Shown here in pieces: positions 17,105 to 26,164 of a stretch of 47,977 nucleotides of DNA. The stretch is from Armatimonadota bacterium (GTDB lineage Bacteria > Armatimonadota > JADLDR01), in assembly GCA_020846535.1 (NCBI GenBank), contig JADLDR010000079.1, positions 1 to 47,977 on the forward strand, given 5' to 3'. The position numbers were made by a program, and so were the translations under genes. The number at the start of each line of letters is the position of its first letter. The stretch's first letter is position 1. Below the pieces are notes generated by a model. The model was not told the DNA's origin and did not search any database. It saw only the letters and a list, made by a program, of their open reading frames with translations.

Positions 17105-17950
17105 ATGGGCCAACTGGAGAGGAAAGCCGCGATTATTACCGGGGGAGCCAGTGGCATTGGCGCGGTGACCGCGCGGCTCTTTGCGGCAGAAGGGGCGGAC
17201 GTGGTGATCGCCGACCTTCAGGACGAGAAAGGGCAGCGGCTGGCGGCGGCGCTCGGTTCCCGCGCCATATACTGTCACACGGATGTCAGCCAGGAAACGG
17301 AGGTTCAGGCCATGGTCGGCCTGGCCGTCTCCCGCTATGGCCGCCTGGATTGCCTGTTCAACAATGCGGGATTCGACCGGTTCAGCCGCGGCATCGAAGA
17401 TATCTCCGCTGAATGGTTCGACCGCCTGATCGGGGTGCTGCTGCGGGGCGTCTTTCTGGGCATGAAGTATGCCGCTCCGGTGATGAAGCGGCAGGGGTCC
17501 GGGAGCATTGTCAACACCGGGAGTGTGGCAGGGCTTCAGGTCGGGTATGGCTCCCATCTCTACAGCGCGGCGAAAGCGGCGGTGATCCACCTGACCCGCT
17601 CGGTGGCGATGGAACTGGGGGAGAGCGGAGTGCGGGTCAACTGCATCTGCCCGGGTGCGATTGCCACCCCTCTCGTTGGTCAGGCCTTGGGGCTTTCCGC
17701 GGAAGAGGCGGAAGGGACGATGGAGACCCTGAAAGCATGGTTCGGGAAGTTCCAGTCGATTCCGCGGGCCGGGATGTCGGAGGATATCGCTCGGGCGGCC
17801 CTGTGGCTGGCCAGCGAGGCATCCGGGTTCGTCAACGGCCATGCGCTGGTGGTGGATGGCGGACTGACCGGAGGCCGGAAGTGGTCTGTGTATCAGGAGC
17901 GCAGCCTGCGGCTGCACTCCGCGATGGGGATGCCTGGGGAACCGGAATAA
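17105..17950 (+). CDS. short-chain dehydrogenase/reductase (SDR)
   Basis: 281 aa. The classical SDR motifs are present: T12-G-G-x-x-G-I-G19 for cofactor binding, Asp at about 37 (VVIADL, favouring NAD), NNAG at 86-89, catalytic Ser140 (NTGS), Tyr153 and Lys157 (YSAAK), then CICPGAIATP. The C-terminus ends in VVDGGLTGGRKW with a 22-residue extension. The substrate is not predictable from sequence. RBS AAGGA with further AGGA sits upstream. It lies 184 nt after the repeat-protein gene and 52 nt before the small Cys-rich gene. Confidence 0.93.
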   Translation: MGQLERKAAIITGGASGIGAVTARLFAAEGADVVIADLQDEKGQRLAAALGSRAIYCHTDVSQETEVQAMVGLAVSRYGRLDCLFNNAGFDRFSRGIEDISAEWFDRLIGVLLRGVFLGMKYAAPVMKRQGSGSIVNTGSVAGLQVGYGSHLYSAAKAAVIHLTRSVAMELGESGVRVNCICPGAIATPLVGQALGLSAEEAEGTMETLKAWFGKFQSIPRAGMSEDIARAALWLASEASGFVNGHALVVDGGLTGGRKWSVYQERSLRLHSAMGMPGEPE

Positions 17951-18002
17951 TGGCTCCGGGTTTCATGGAGTGGGCATCATCATGTCGTCAGGGGGGATAA
18001 GC

Positions 18003-18224
18003 ATGTCCGGGTGGGGTTGCAATCATGAAGTCAATGGCTACTGCCAACGGTTGAAGCGGGCCTGCGATCCGGGGATACCGGGCTGTGTACTCTACGGAAA
18101 GGTAATCTTTGCCGACCCCGACCGCAACCCCCCTCCGGACCGGCGGAATCGCCGGGAAAAGGAGGTATTGCCCGCTATTTCCGCGGAGCATGATGACGCG
18201 GAGGAGGATGCGTCATGCAAGTGA
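18003..18224 (+). CDS. small Cys-rich protein of unknown function
   Basis: 73 aa from ATG 18003, with GGGGGG a few nt upstream (ATG 17970 and 17982 are in-frame alternatives). It has four regularly placed cysteines in WGCNHEVNGYCQRL, then RACDPGIPGCVLYGK: spacing C-x7-C-x6-C-x6-C, with a His two residues after the first Cys. The N-terminal half looks constrained; the tail is charged and likely disordered. It resembles small conserved metal-binding-like proteins seen in other bacteria, but I cannot name a family with certainty. It follows the SDR gene by 52 nt, probably in the same transcript. Confidence 0.6.
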   Translation: MSGWGCNHEVNGYCQRLKRACDPGIPGCVLYGKVIFADPDRNPPPDRRNRREKEVLPAISAEHDDAEEDASCK

Positions 18225-18378
18225 CGGGGCCAATTCCTGTGCGGATACATCCTTCGCGGCCGATGTGTCTTTCCGGATCGGTTTCGGGCCGCTCTGGCGG
18301 TATGGGACAATTCAATCCGCTCCTGTAAATGTCCGGCAGCGCATGAGCCCCGCTCATACTGGCAGTTAGGAGGAATCT

Positions 18379-19095
18379 ATGAGATCGCGGAACGGTAAAG
18401 GGATCTGGGTCGCGGCGGCGACCGTCCTGGTCGGCAGCCAGGCTGCCGCCTATCTGGGCAAGGCCCTCTATATCAACGGGGCCGCCGCCTCCGGCGATGT
18501 GCGCGTCATCCAGGGGAAAGCCTACGCCCCTTTGAGCGATATCGCTAAAGCCCTCGGGATGAAGCTGCAAACCCGCCCCAACGGGTACGAACTGGTCCGG
18601 GCCGGCGGGGCCGAACAGATCGCCAACAAAAACGTGGGCAAGATGGGTACGGAGATTTTCACCGGCAAGTGGCGATTCACCGTGATGAAAGTGGAAAAGG
18701 CGGAAACCTACACGCCCACGCTGGCGACCGGCAAGCAGGAGGTTCAGGCAGGCCCGAACGAGGAGTTGGTGGTCGTGACCTGTCGCATCAAGAACGGCAC
18801 CCCCAACAAGGAGGAGCTGGTCTTCGAACGGTGGCAGAATAATCACACCGCCCTGACCGACGCCAGCGAGCAATCTTTCGAACCGGCATTGTATGACGTG
18901 CGGGCCGAGGAGCAATTTCCGGTCGGGGCGACCTTTCTGCCCGGCAGCGCCATCAACTTCACGCTGGTCTTCAAGGTTCCCGCGGAAACCGAGCCGAAAG
19001 ACCTGATCTTCAGCGCCATTCGCTACAAGGACCGAGGAGAAGTCAGCCTCGGCACACTGAAACCGACCGATATTCGCGTTCAGTTGAGCGAGTAG
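18379..19095 (+). CDS. exported protein, copper-amine-oxidase-N-like plus beta-sandwich domain
   Basis: 238 aa with AGGAGG upstream of ATG 18379. The N-terminal hydrophobic segment (IWVAAATVLVGSQAAAYL) is a signal peptide or anchor. Residues about 30-72 (LYINGAAASGDVRVIQGKAYAPLSDIAKALG) match the short copper-amine-oxidase N-terminal-like stalk domain common in secreted Gram-positive-type proteins. The rest (about 90-238; VVVTCRIKNGTPNKEELVF, FPVGATFLPGSAINFTLVFKVP, RYKDRGEVSLG) has the form of an immunoglobulin-like DUF4352 domain. No enzymatic residues are evident. It is 10 nt upstream of the next exported protein and likely co-transcribed. Confidence 0.7.
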   Translation: MRSRNGKGIWVAAATVLVGSQAAAYLGKALYINGAAASGDVRVIQGKAYAPLSDIAKALGMKLQTRPNGYELVRAGGAEQIANKNVGKMGTEIFTGKWRFTVMKVEKAETYTPTLATGKQEVQAGPNEELVVVTCRIKNGTPNKEELVFERWQNNHTALTDASEQSFEPALYDVRAEEQFPVGATFLPGSAINFTLVFKVPAETEPKDLIFSAIRYKDRGEVSLGTLKPTDIRVQLSE

Positions 19096-19105
19096 GAGAG
19101 CCAAA

Positions 19106-21331
19106 ATGAAGAAAACGCATCCATATCGTCTGCTCGCTCTCTTTTATGCTGCGCTGCTGGCCTGTCAGGGCTTGAGCGAAGCAGGGGCACAGGAGAGAAG
19201 CGGGGGCGCTGTCCGCGCCCTGAGCAGTCGGCTGCTGAACCGGGGATCTGTAGTGATCGAGGCCGAATCGCTGGCGAAATCGGCACAGGCATCCGCTGGC
19301 CAGCCCGGGCCTCAGAACATGCGGCCTTTCGGGGAAGGCTGGGGCGGGGATGCCCAGTTGTTCTGGAGGCCCGAGGGGCCGCCCGCCGAGCTGACCCTGC
19401 GCTTCAATGCGCCTGCCGGCGAGTTCACCGGCGTACTCTACTATACCCAAGGGCCGGATTACGGCAATGCCGCTGTCTTTGTGGACGGCCAGCGGGCCGC
19501 GCTCATCCGGGGTTACAGCCGCCGGGTGGCGTTGAGCCGCGTTGCCCTGGAAGGGGTGGTCTTGAAAGCCGGTTCGCATGACATCCGGTTCGAGATGCTG
19601 GATAAAGACGACGCTTCAACCAATTACTTCCTGGGCATCGATAAGCTGCAACTGCGAAGGCAGGCAGGGCAGGCGCGTCCCGGGCCGGAAGAGGCATCCA
19701 CGGCCCGCAAGCGCCCTGCGATGGAACCGGCCCAGCGCCTTCGAATATCCCTCGACCGCACCGGGGAAAAGAATCCGCTCCTGCCGGTGTTGATGCACAC
19801 CTTGGAACGCGGGTTACAGGGCCAGAACCGGACCGGAGCCTCCGCCCTGGACCGCCTGTTCGACCGCACGCTCCAGAGGCATCCGGGTGTGCCGAAGGAG
19901 ATCCTTCAGAAAATGGTGGCGGACTGGAAATCGCTGCCCGAGACGACCCGGGCGCGGATCGCTTCCCCGGCCCTGGCCGACTTGTCCGCGAATACTCCGC
20001 TGGATCCCGGGGCCGTGCGAAGCGCCGTGGCCAATATGTCCGGCTCCGCTTCGGCGACCGCCGTAATAGATGTTTCCCCGCAGGTGATCGCCAATCTGCT
20101 CAAAGCCCTGACCACTCCGTTCATCGCCCATATCGATCCTGCTGCTCCCAAGGGCTATGATCCCGGTCAGGCGATAACGCTGGTGGGCAAAAACTTCTCC
20201 GCCAACAAGGCCGATAACAAGATCGTCATTCTGAAGGAGATGTCGGGAGGGGCGCAGGGCGAGGTTGCCACGGTCAGCCCATCGGTAGCCGCTGGCACGG
20301 CTCTGGAAATGAAGCTGCCCAGCGGCATGACTTCCGGCCACTATTTCCTCCGGCTGGCTGTCAAGAGCGGTGAGAGCACCCTCGCCAGCAACACGGTGGA
20401 CCTGTATATCCGCACCCCGCCCCCGCCCGCCCCGACCATCCTCAACATCAGCCCCAACCCGCAGTATCCCGGGCGCAAGGTAGTCATCGAGGCTCAGGGC
20501 TTTAAAACCTCTGCACCCATCGCCGGCGTCTGGTTCAAGCCGATGGAAAATCAGCCCCTCGCTTCCTTCGTGAATCTGAAGGGCGAAAAGGCGGCCTTTT
20601 CCATCGGGAAAGTGCTGAACAGCACTCAGGTGGAGGCCACCGTGCCGCCGACCTTGCTGGCCGGAAAATACCGGGTCGCTATGGAAATTCCGGGATCGGG
20701 GATGAGCCAGTGGGTGGTATTCAGTGTGGAGGCGTTCTCCTACCGGGTGAATTTCATCAAGATCCACTGCAAGGACGAGTCCGATCCTGAGGATATGGAT
20801 CCTTTCGGAGACGCTCCGCATGACGAGATCGTGGCGGCATGGGCTATCGTCGCCGACGAAAACGCATGGGCCAAAAGCTCGAAAGAGTATACCAACTTCG
20901 ATGATGGGGAAACGAAATCTTTTAACTCCACGGACCGCGCTGTCTTCCAGCCAGGAGGAACCGCCGGAAAGGTCGGGCAGGCGCTGGTAATCAGCACCAC
21001 ACTCTATGAATGGGACGCCGGAGATGCGGAATCTGCCAACAAGGTCATCGGGTTCATCGGCGACCTGGCCGCCCAGATCCTGACCTCGACGGGGAATGTG
21101 GAATGGGCCGCAGTGGTGAAGTTTGTCACGCCCCTGATCCAGAAGGTGGTGACCTGGCTGGGCGGCAATCCCGACCATCTGGGGCAGAAAACGCTGGCCT
21201 GGTCGGCCCTGGAACTGCTGGAAGAGACGGACAACCAGAAGGGGATGTTTACGGGAACGCTGGATTTCAACAACAGCGATTCGGACGGCAGCTATCGGCT
21301 CACCTACGAGGTCTACCGCATTGCCCCTTGA
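19106..21331 (+). CDS. large secreted protein with IPT/TIG domains
   Basis: 741 aa with a signal peptide (RLLALFYAALLACQGLSEAGAQ). Residues about 45-190 look like a carbohydrate-binding-type jelly roll (VVIEAESLAKSAQ, ELTLRFNAPAGEFTGVLYYTQG, FLGIDKLQLRRQ). A helical region follows to about 320. Two IPT/TIG immunoglobulin-like domains lie at about 340-440 (GYDPGQAITLVGKNFSANKA) and 445-545 (PTILNISPNPQYPGRKVVIE). The C-terminal domain (about 546-741; YRVNFIKIHCKDESDPEDMD, ending LTYEVYRIAP) is unrecognised. The architecture suggests a surface or extracellular binding protein. It directly follows the copper-amine-oxidase-N-like gene. Confidence 0.7.
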   Translation: MKKTHPYRLLALFYAALLACQGLSEAGAQERSGGAVRALSSRLLNRGSVVIEAESLAKSAQASAGQPGPQNMRPFGEGWGGDAQLFWRPEGPPAELTLRFNAPAGEFTGVLYYTQGPDYGNAAVFVDGQRAALIRGYSRRVALSRVALEGVVLKAGSHDIRFEMLDKDDASTNYFLGIDKLQLRRQAGQARPGPEEASTARKRPAMEPAQRLRISLDRTGEKNPLLPVLMHTLERGLQGQNRTGASALDRLFDRTLQRHPGVPKEILQKMVADWKSLPETTRARIASPALADLSANTPLDPGAVRSAVANMSGSASATAVIDVSPQVIANLLKALTTPFIAHIDPAAPKGYDPGQAITLVGKNFSANKADNKIVILKEMSGGAQGEVATVSPSVAAGTALEMKLPSGMTSGHYFLRLAVKSGESTLASNTVDLYIRTPPPPAPTILNISPNPQYPGRKVVIEAQGFKTSAPIAGVWFKPMENQPLASFVNLKGEKAAFSIGKVLNSTQVEATVPPTLLAGKYRVAMEIPGSGMSQWVVFSVEAFSYRVNFIKIHCKDESDPEDMDPFGDAPHDEIVAAWAIVADENAWAKSSKEYTNFDDGETKSFNSTDRAVFQPGGTAGKVGQALVISTTLYEWDAGDAESANKVIGFIGDLAAQILTSTGNVEWAAVVKFVTPLIQKVVTWLGGNPDHLGQKTLAWSALELLEETDNQKGMFTGTLDFNNSDSDGSYRLTYEVYRIAP

Positions 21332-21861
21332 AACGATCCGGCGCGGCTGTAAGGGGCCGCGCCAGATCGCCTTTCCTATAGATTTTCGATGGTAATCCTG
21401 CCTCCGTGAACAAGCATGTAGGGGCGCGATTCATCGCGCCCGAAAAGGCTATTGGGCGCGATGATGAAGGTTGACAAAATAATCCAGGCACGGGAGAGGG
21501 TTACCTCTCTCCCCTGGCCCCTCTCTCCGAAGCGGGGAGAGGGGTAGACTGTGCGGTACTTGACCCCCCCATCCACTCCCCCTTCCCGTTTCGGGAAGGG
21601 GGCCGGGGGGTTAGGGAACGGTCTCTCAAAGCCCCGCACCCCGCCCCGGCGGGACCGGATTGTTTTGCCAACTTTCATCATCGCGCCCCTACATCGGGAA
21701 CGATACCCAGCCCGGACAGGTGGCAACTTGGGTTCCCATATATGGGGCGGCCTTGATAAGAGCGAAAGTCCCGAGAGCCATATTATGCCGATGGGCAGCC
21801 GCAGCCTCTGAAGGGGCTATCGATCCTGCCTGCCGGGAAGCCGATCCGCATGACAGCCCCT
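21332..21861. other. 530-nt convergent intergenic region filled by nested repeats
   Basis: This lies between the convergent ends of the IPT protein and the lyase-like gene. A short palindrome GGGCGCGAT-tc-ATCGCGCCC is at 21422-21441. ATGTAGGGGCGCGAT (21416-21430) recurs inverted at 21680-21694 and brackets element A2. The remainder (21332-21415 and 21695-21861) has no recognisable feature. Confidence 0.6.
21454..21688. repeat. family A MITE-like element, copy A2 (reverse orientation)
   Basis: Terminal inverted repeats at 21454-21485 and 21657-21688 match at 29 of 32 positions. The core between them is the reverse complement of the family A core of A1 and A3, including the CCCTTCCCG/CGGGAAGGG hairpin (about 21580-21601), GCGGTACTTG, and the CCCCTCTC/GAGAGGGG hairpin (about 21519-21545). 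The terminal arms are unrelated in sequence to those of A1 and A3. Confidence 0.75.
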
Positions 21862-24800
21862 CTACTTCCCCTCATACGCCGCCGGGTCTGGCACGGGCGT
21901 CTGGCCTGTGACGGTGAATGGCTCCGTTTTTACTCCTGAAAACTCGCGCTGCCAGCCGCCGAATTCCGGGTCCAGCCAGCCGAAATTGTGGACGGGCTGG
22001 AAGGAAGGGCTGCCGTCGGCGTTTTGGGAGAGGCGATAGCGGGCGAAGGCGGCGCGGCCCGCCCGCAGGAAGCGCGGGTCGCCGGTCAGGTCGTAGGCCA
22101 TGTGGAAAAGGAGCGCCATCTGGGTATAATACCAGGAGCCGCGGCTATAGCGGACATAGAAGAGGAAGCTCCCGATCCCCTCTTCCTGGGGCAGCATCGA
22201 TTCCGCGTAGACCGAATCGGCGATGGCGACCACCAGCCGGGCGGCATCGACATCTCCGGTCAGGCGGTAGTATTCGTAGATATTGAGGGCGTACATCGAG
22301 TCCAGCCCGGCGGAGATACAGCGCCAGTTTTCGTAGGTAGGCTGGATGTAGGCTCCGCGCCGCCATTCGATCACGTTTTTGGTCTGATAATCCGGATCGA
22401 GATATCGGGCGGCGGCCCTGCGGTATTTCAGGTCGCCGGTAGCCTGCCAGGCCCGCAGGAGGGTCAGCATGGGGCGGGCCTGGCTGCGGGCCTCCGTCGA
22501 CCCCAGCCCTGCCCCGCTGCGGAGGATATAGTCTGCATTCGCGAGGGCGGCCTCCCTGCTGTCCGAATCGCCGGTCATCCAGTGGTGGAGCATCAGCGAT
22601 TCCCCGATCTGGAAGGCGGGCCAAAGGGCATTCCCGCCGTGTGCGGAGTGGTCGATTCCCAGGGCGCAGGTGACGCCGTTCCATGCCTGCCAGTCCGGGT
22701 GGCCTTCCGGGATATGGGCGGTATCGACATCGGCGATGTGGCGGGCCGCCTCGAAGCTGCGCTCCAGCCACCGCCGGTCGCCGGAGGAGAGGCCCCAGTT
22801 GAGAGCGCCCTGCACCACCGCCCAGTAGCCGTTCAACCACTGGCCCTGTGAGCCGTAGGGCGCATCCCCGAAGTTCCTCATCCCGAAGTGTCCGAAAACC
22901 TTTTCCGAGGAAACGTCTCCGTGGGCCTCCAGGGTGTGCCGCTTCAAGAAGCTTTCCTGCTCGTAAAACTCCGGGTCAAGCAGATTGACGGCTCCGGCCC
23001 GGCAGAACCATGCTGTGTCGAAAAGGCGCGGCGGCTCGTCGCTCAGGCGGCCCAGGGCGGCGCGGGCCGCATCCTGCGCCGGGCCGTCTCCGAAGACAAA
23101 GGTGATATCGTGCCGTTTGGCCTCCCCGAAGCGGGGCCTGTAGAGGGGCACAGACTCCGAAGGGGCGAACAGCCCGATGGTCAGGGATCCAGGTGCGGTG
23201 GAAAGCGATTTGGGGAACTGCTGTCCGAAGCGCCACAGGGACGCCTGCGCCCAGCCGCTTTCCGTTTCCGCCGCGATCCAGCCCGAGGCGCGGCTGCCCT
23301 GTCCCAGCGGGGCGCTGCCCGACGAAACCAAAAACCGCCCGGCCTCAGGCTGAATTACGGAAAGAAGGCCGGATCGCGATTCGGCGGCATCTTCCCCATC
23401 CAACCCGGCTGCCGCCCGGAGCGGGCCGCCGGGGAGATCGGCGATCAGGGATATTTCGGTGACATCCAGCGGCGTGTCCTCCGCAGTGCCTTTGTACGGC
23501 TCCGGCTTCACGTCATTGAAAAAGCGGAAGGAGGTTTTGAGGACAGGCGATCCTGCGTAAGCGGTCAGGCGGAAGACGAATCGCCCGATGTGCATGCCGG
23601 GCGCATCGAGCGTTCCCTCCATTTTGACGGAGGCCGACAGCGGGCCGCGGGAGGCCGAGATCGTTTTCCAGGCAGCCGCCAGGGGCGCTTCCCGCCCATC
23701 GAGCTTTACGGACAGGCTCGGCCTGAGGCGGCGCAGCACCGGCTGCGTTTTGCTTTTCAGGAAAACCGCGTCGATTAAATTCCGGCGGTCGTCTCCCAGA
23801 ACTACACGCACTGCTTCGGTATCGAGCGTGCGGCGGGAGGGGCCGGTATAAAGGCGAAGGCGCTCCCGTGGGGCTGTTCCTTGTACCCCTTTTCCAGCGC
23901 GGAGCATGAATTCCGAGCCGTCGCCTGAGCCTTCGGGAGCAAGAAAGGTCAGAAGGAGCCACCGGACGCTGCCATCGGGCCAGCGTCCGGTTACCTCGGA
24001 TTCCAGAGGGATTGGGCGGCCCAAGCGGTCTTCCAGGGAAATCCCTCCGCCGCGCTTCAGCAGGCCTGGGGGCATCGGAACCCCGCCCGTAACGGGGTAT
24101 CCTGCCATCGGGATGCGAGCCGGGGAGACGAGTTTCAGCAAAACCGGGGAGGACAATTTCTCATGGCGCGGGGCCAGAGGCCATCGCTGGCGGTGGCGCT
24201 CAATCACCACCGCATCATGGGGCCGGCTGCCCGGCGGGGCCGTCTCCACCGCCGCCTTCTCGCCGATGACAGGATCGGCGAACCAGACGGCGGTATGGAA
24301 GCGCGGCGGCTGCTCCGTCTTCCCGTCCCCGGCGGCGTACCAGGTTCCCCCGATGAACCAGACATCCCTCTCATTGCGCTCCGGAGTGCCGCTCCTGTCG
24401 AAAACGCGGAAGGTCAGGCGAAAGGGCTTGCCCGGTTCCACATAAGGGGTGATATCTACCTGGAAGACCGACTGGGAGGCGTGCAGGTTTTCCTCCGCGA
24501 CATCGCGCTCCCAGACCACGCGGCCATCGATCAGGACTTGCTTGAACCGGTGCCCGAAAAAGCTCTCCGTCCCGAGCATCCCCGGCTTGTGCTTTTCGGG
24601 ATCGGCGAAATAGTCGTCCGCGCAGTAAAACCGGAGGGCGAACGGCGGGTGCCAGACTGCCGGCAGCGTGATTTCGCGGGAGGCTCCGGCCACTTTCCCC
24701 GTCTCCGAAACGACGAACGGGTGAAATAGGCTGAGCATGCCCCGCATATCGATCAGAGACCACCAGGGCCGTTCCTCCGACACCTGCCACCCTTCCCCGA

Positions 24801-24888
24801 ACTCCGACGCCAGCGCCCTCGGCTCTGCGCCCGCCCCTTGTCCCAGCGCCATCATCACCGCACCCACCAGAAGGCATTTACCCAGCAT
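21862..24888 (-). CDS. secreted PcRGLX/YetA-like exo-rhamnogalacturonan lyase candidate (PL26-like)
   Basis: 1008 aa, with a signal peptide at the N-terminus (LLVGAVMMALGQGAGA) and AGGAGT before ATG 24888. The first 230 residues are beta-rich. Near residue 260 begins the RIFT-barrel signature (YPVTGGVPMPPGLLKRG, DRLGRPIPLESEV, RWPDGSVRWLLLTFL) typical of the PcRGLX/YetA family. A central beta-sandwich follows, and from about residue 640 an alpha/alpha toroid (HFGMRNFGDAPYGSQG, WNGVTCALGIDHSAHGG, YIQPTYENWRCISAG, YYTQMALLFHMAYDLTGD). Members release unsaturated galacturonosyl-rhamnose from rhamnogalacturonan I. Catalytic residues were not verified by alignment. The neighbouring rhamnose-type transporter on the same strand supports the assignment. 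Confidence 0.7.
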   Translation of the reverse strand: MLGKCLLVGAVMMALGQGAGAEPRALASEFGEGWQVSEERPWWSLIDMRGMLSLFHPFVVSETGKVAGASREITLPAVWHPPFALRFYCADDYFADPEKHKPGMLGTESFFGHRFKQVLIDGRVVWERDVAEENLHASQSVFQVDITPYVEPGKPFRLTFRVFDRSGTPERNERDVWFIGGTWYAAGDGKTEQPPRFHTAVWFADPVIGEKAAVETAPPGSRPHDAVVIERHRQRWPLAPRHEKLSSPVLLKLVSPARIPMAGYPVTGGVPMPPGLLKRGGGISLEDRLGRPIPLESEVTGRWPDGSVRWLLLTFLAPEGSGDGSEFMLRAGKGVQGTAPRERLRLYTGPSRRTLDTEAVRVVLGDDRRNLIDAVFLKSKTQPVLRRLRPSLSVKLDGREAPLAAAWKTISASRGPLSASVKMEGTLDAPGMHIGRFVFRLTAYAGSPVLKTSFRFFNDVKPEPYKGTAEDTPLDVTEISLIADLPGGPLRAAAGLDGEDAAESRSGLLSVIQPEAGRFLVSSGSAPLGQGSRASGWIAAETESGWAQASLWRFGQQFPKSLSTAPGSLTIGLFAPSESVPLYRPRFGEAKRHDITFVFGDGPAQDAARAALGRLSDEPPRLFDTAWFCRAGAVNLLDPEFYEQESFLKRHTLEAHGDVSSEKVFGHFGMRNFGDAPYGSQGQWLNGYWAVVQGALNWGLSSGDRRWLERSFEAARHIADVDTAHIPEGHPDWQAWNGVTCALGIDHSAHGGNALWPAFQIGESLMLHHWMTGDSDSREAALANADYILRSGAGLGSTEARSQARPMLTLLRAWQATGDLKYRRAAARYLDPDYQTKNVIEWRRGAYIQPTYENWRCISAGLDSMYALNIYEYYRLTGDVDAARLVVAIADSVYAESMLPQEEGIGSFLFYVRYSRGSWYYTQMALLFHMAYDLTGDPRFLRAGRAAFARYRLSQNADGSPSFQPVHNFGWLDPEFGGWQREFSGVKTEPFTVTGQTPVPDPAAYEGK

Positions 24889-24931
24889 CGCGCGTACTCC
24901 TTTTGTGAGGAAAGCGCCCCTTTCCGAAAAG

Positions 24932-25045
24932 CGCTCCCCAACCCCCCGGCTTCGGGGGGGGGGCTGAGAGCGTGCGGACCCTTGGGAGATTTATCAAATC
25001 ACCTCAAGGCCACTCCCCCGCCTTAGTAAGGCGGGGGAGTGGGGG
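24932..25045. repeat. family B palindromic intergenic repeat, copy B2
   Basis: Between the transporter binding-protein stop and the lyase start. It contains the CCCCCCGG-CTTCGGGGGG hairpin (about 24941-24963), a spacer with ATTTATCAAAT and CTCAAGGCC, then the hairpin ACTCCCCCGCCTTAGTAAGG with its partner CGGGGGAGT (about 25012-25040). It matches B3 on the same strand and B1 in reverse complement. Confidence 0.7.
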
Positions 25046-25059
25046 CAGTTGGCTTTCCC

Positions 25060-26118
25060 TCAGAAATTGAATTGATCGATATTGGATTTGTCGAAGATGA
25101 GCGGCGGCCCGGTGATGACAATGTTTTTGTCTCCGAACTTGCGCTCTTTGAGGGTTCCTGCCTCGAAAGAGCCGTCCGGGGCGGGATCGATCTTTCCGGC
25201 GGCCATCCCGTTCAGGAGGTAGCCCGCGATGTAGCCTTCATCCACGGGATTCCAGAGCGCGAACTTCTTGATGGTTCCGTTCAGGATGTATTTGCGGAGC
25301 TGGTTCGGGGTTCCGAGGCCGGTTACGGCAACCCTGTCAGCTTTCTTCTGGGTTTCGATGACCTGGGCCGCGGCGGTGATGCCGACGGAAGTGGGGGCGA
25401 GTATCCCCTTCAGGTTGGGGTGTTTGGTCAGCAGGGATTCGGCTTCGCGCATGCTCTTCTGCTGGTCGTCGTTGCCATAAACGATCTCTACCAGGTTAAG
25501 ATTCCGATATTTGGGGTCTTTCATCGCCGCCTTCATCCCTTTGATCCAGAAGTTCTGGTCGGGGGCGTCGGTAGTGGCGCTCAGGATGGCGAATTCTCCT
25601 CTGCCGCCCAGAAGTTCGCTCATCAGGGCGATCTGGCTTTCCCCCGTAAGATTGAAGTCCATGGGGAGTACCGCCGCCTCGCGCCCGTCTTCGTTGCCCG
25701 TGATGTCGCTGTTGACGGTGATCACTTTGATTCCCGCCTTCATGGCCTCCATCAGAGCGGGCTTGATGGCGTCGGGGCTGTTGGCGGAAACCGCGAGGGC
25801 CTCAACACGCTTCTGGGTCTGCTGCTGGATGAAGGGAATCTGGGATGTAGCGTCCCCCACGGCGGGGCCGACGGTTTCGAAATCGAAGCCCAGCTCTTCC
25901 TGGGCTTTTTTGAATCCGGCGATGATCGAGTCGAAATAAGGGTTTCCCGTCTGCTTCGGAATGTAGACGATCCGTATTTTCGCGGCAGGCTCCGCGCTTT
26001 TGGGGGCGGGCCTGACCGGGCCAGGAACCGCCTCCGGGGGCTTCTTGGCACAGCCCGCCAGGAGGATTGCTGCCAGGGCGATCCCTGCCAGTGCGAAACG
26101 GATTTGACAGCGTATCAT
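25060..26118 (-). CDS. rhaS: rhamnose-type ABC transporter substrate-binding lipoprotein
   Basis: 352 aa. A lipoprotein signal with lipobox LAGC (Cys23) and a Pro-rich linker is followed by a Peripla_BP_4 sugar-binding domain (IVYIPKQTGNPYFDSIIAGF, KVITVNSDI, GILAPTSVGITAAAQ, VAVTGLGTPNQL, WNPVDEGYIAGYL). The C-terminal tail (IVITGPPLIFDKSNIDQFNF) matches the characteristic end of RhaS proteins of rhizobial-type rhamnose transporters. It captures sugar outside the membrane for the adjacent permeases. It is the last transporter gene of a minus-strand operon and lies 46 nt after the second permease. AI-2/ribose binding is an alternative, but the tail favours rhamnose. Confidence 0.8.
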   Translation of the reverse strand: MIRCQIRFALAGIALAAILLAGCAKKPPEAVPGPVRPAPKSAEPAAKIRIVYIPKQTGNPYFDSIIAGFKKAQEELGFDFETVGPAVGDATSQIPFIQQQTQKRVEALAVSANSPDAIKPALMEAMKAGIKVITVNSDITGNEDGREAAVLPMDFNLTGESQIALMSELLGGRGEFAILSATTDAPDQNFWIKGMKAAMKDPKYRNLNLVEIVYGNDDQQKSMREAESLLTKHPNLKGILAPTSVGITAAAQVIETQKKADRVAVTGLGTPNQLRKYILNGTIKKFALWNPVDEGYIAGYLLNGMAAGKIDPAPDGSFEAGTLKERKFGDKNIVITGPPLIFDKSNIDQFNF

Positions 26119-26164
26119 ATTGCGGATGTTCTCCTTTCAGGGGCTGTGGATTGAATATACGGGC

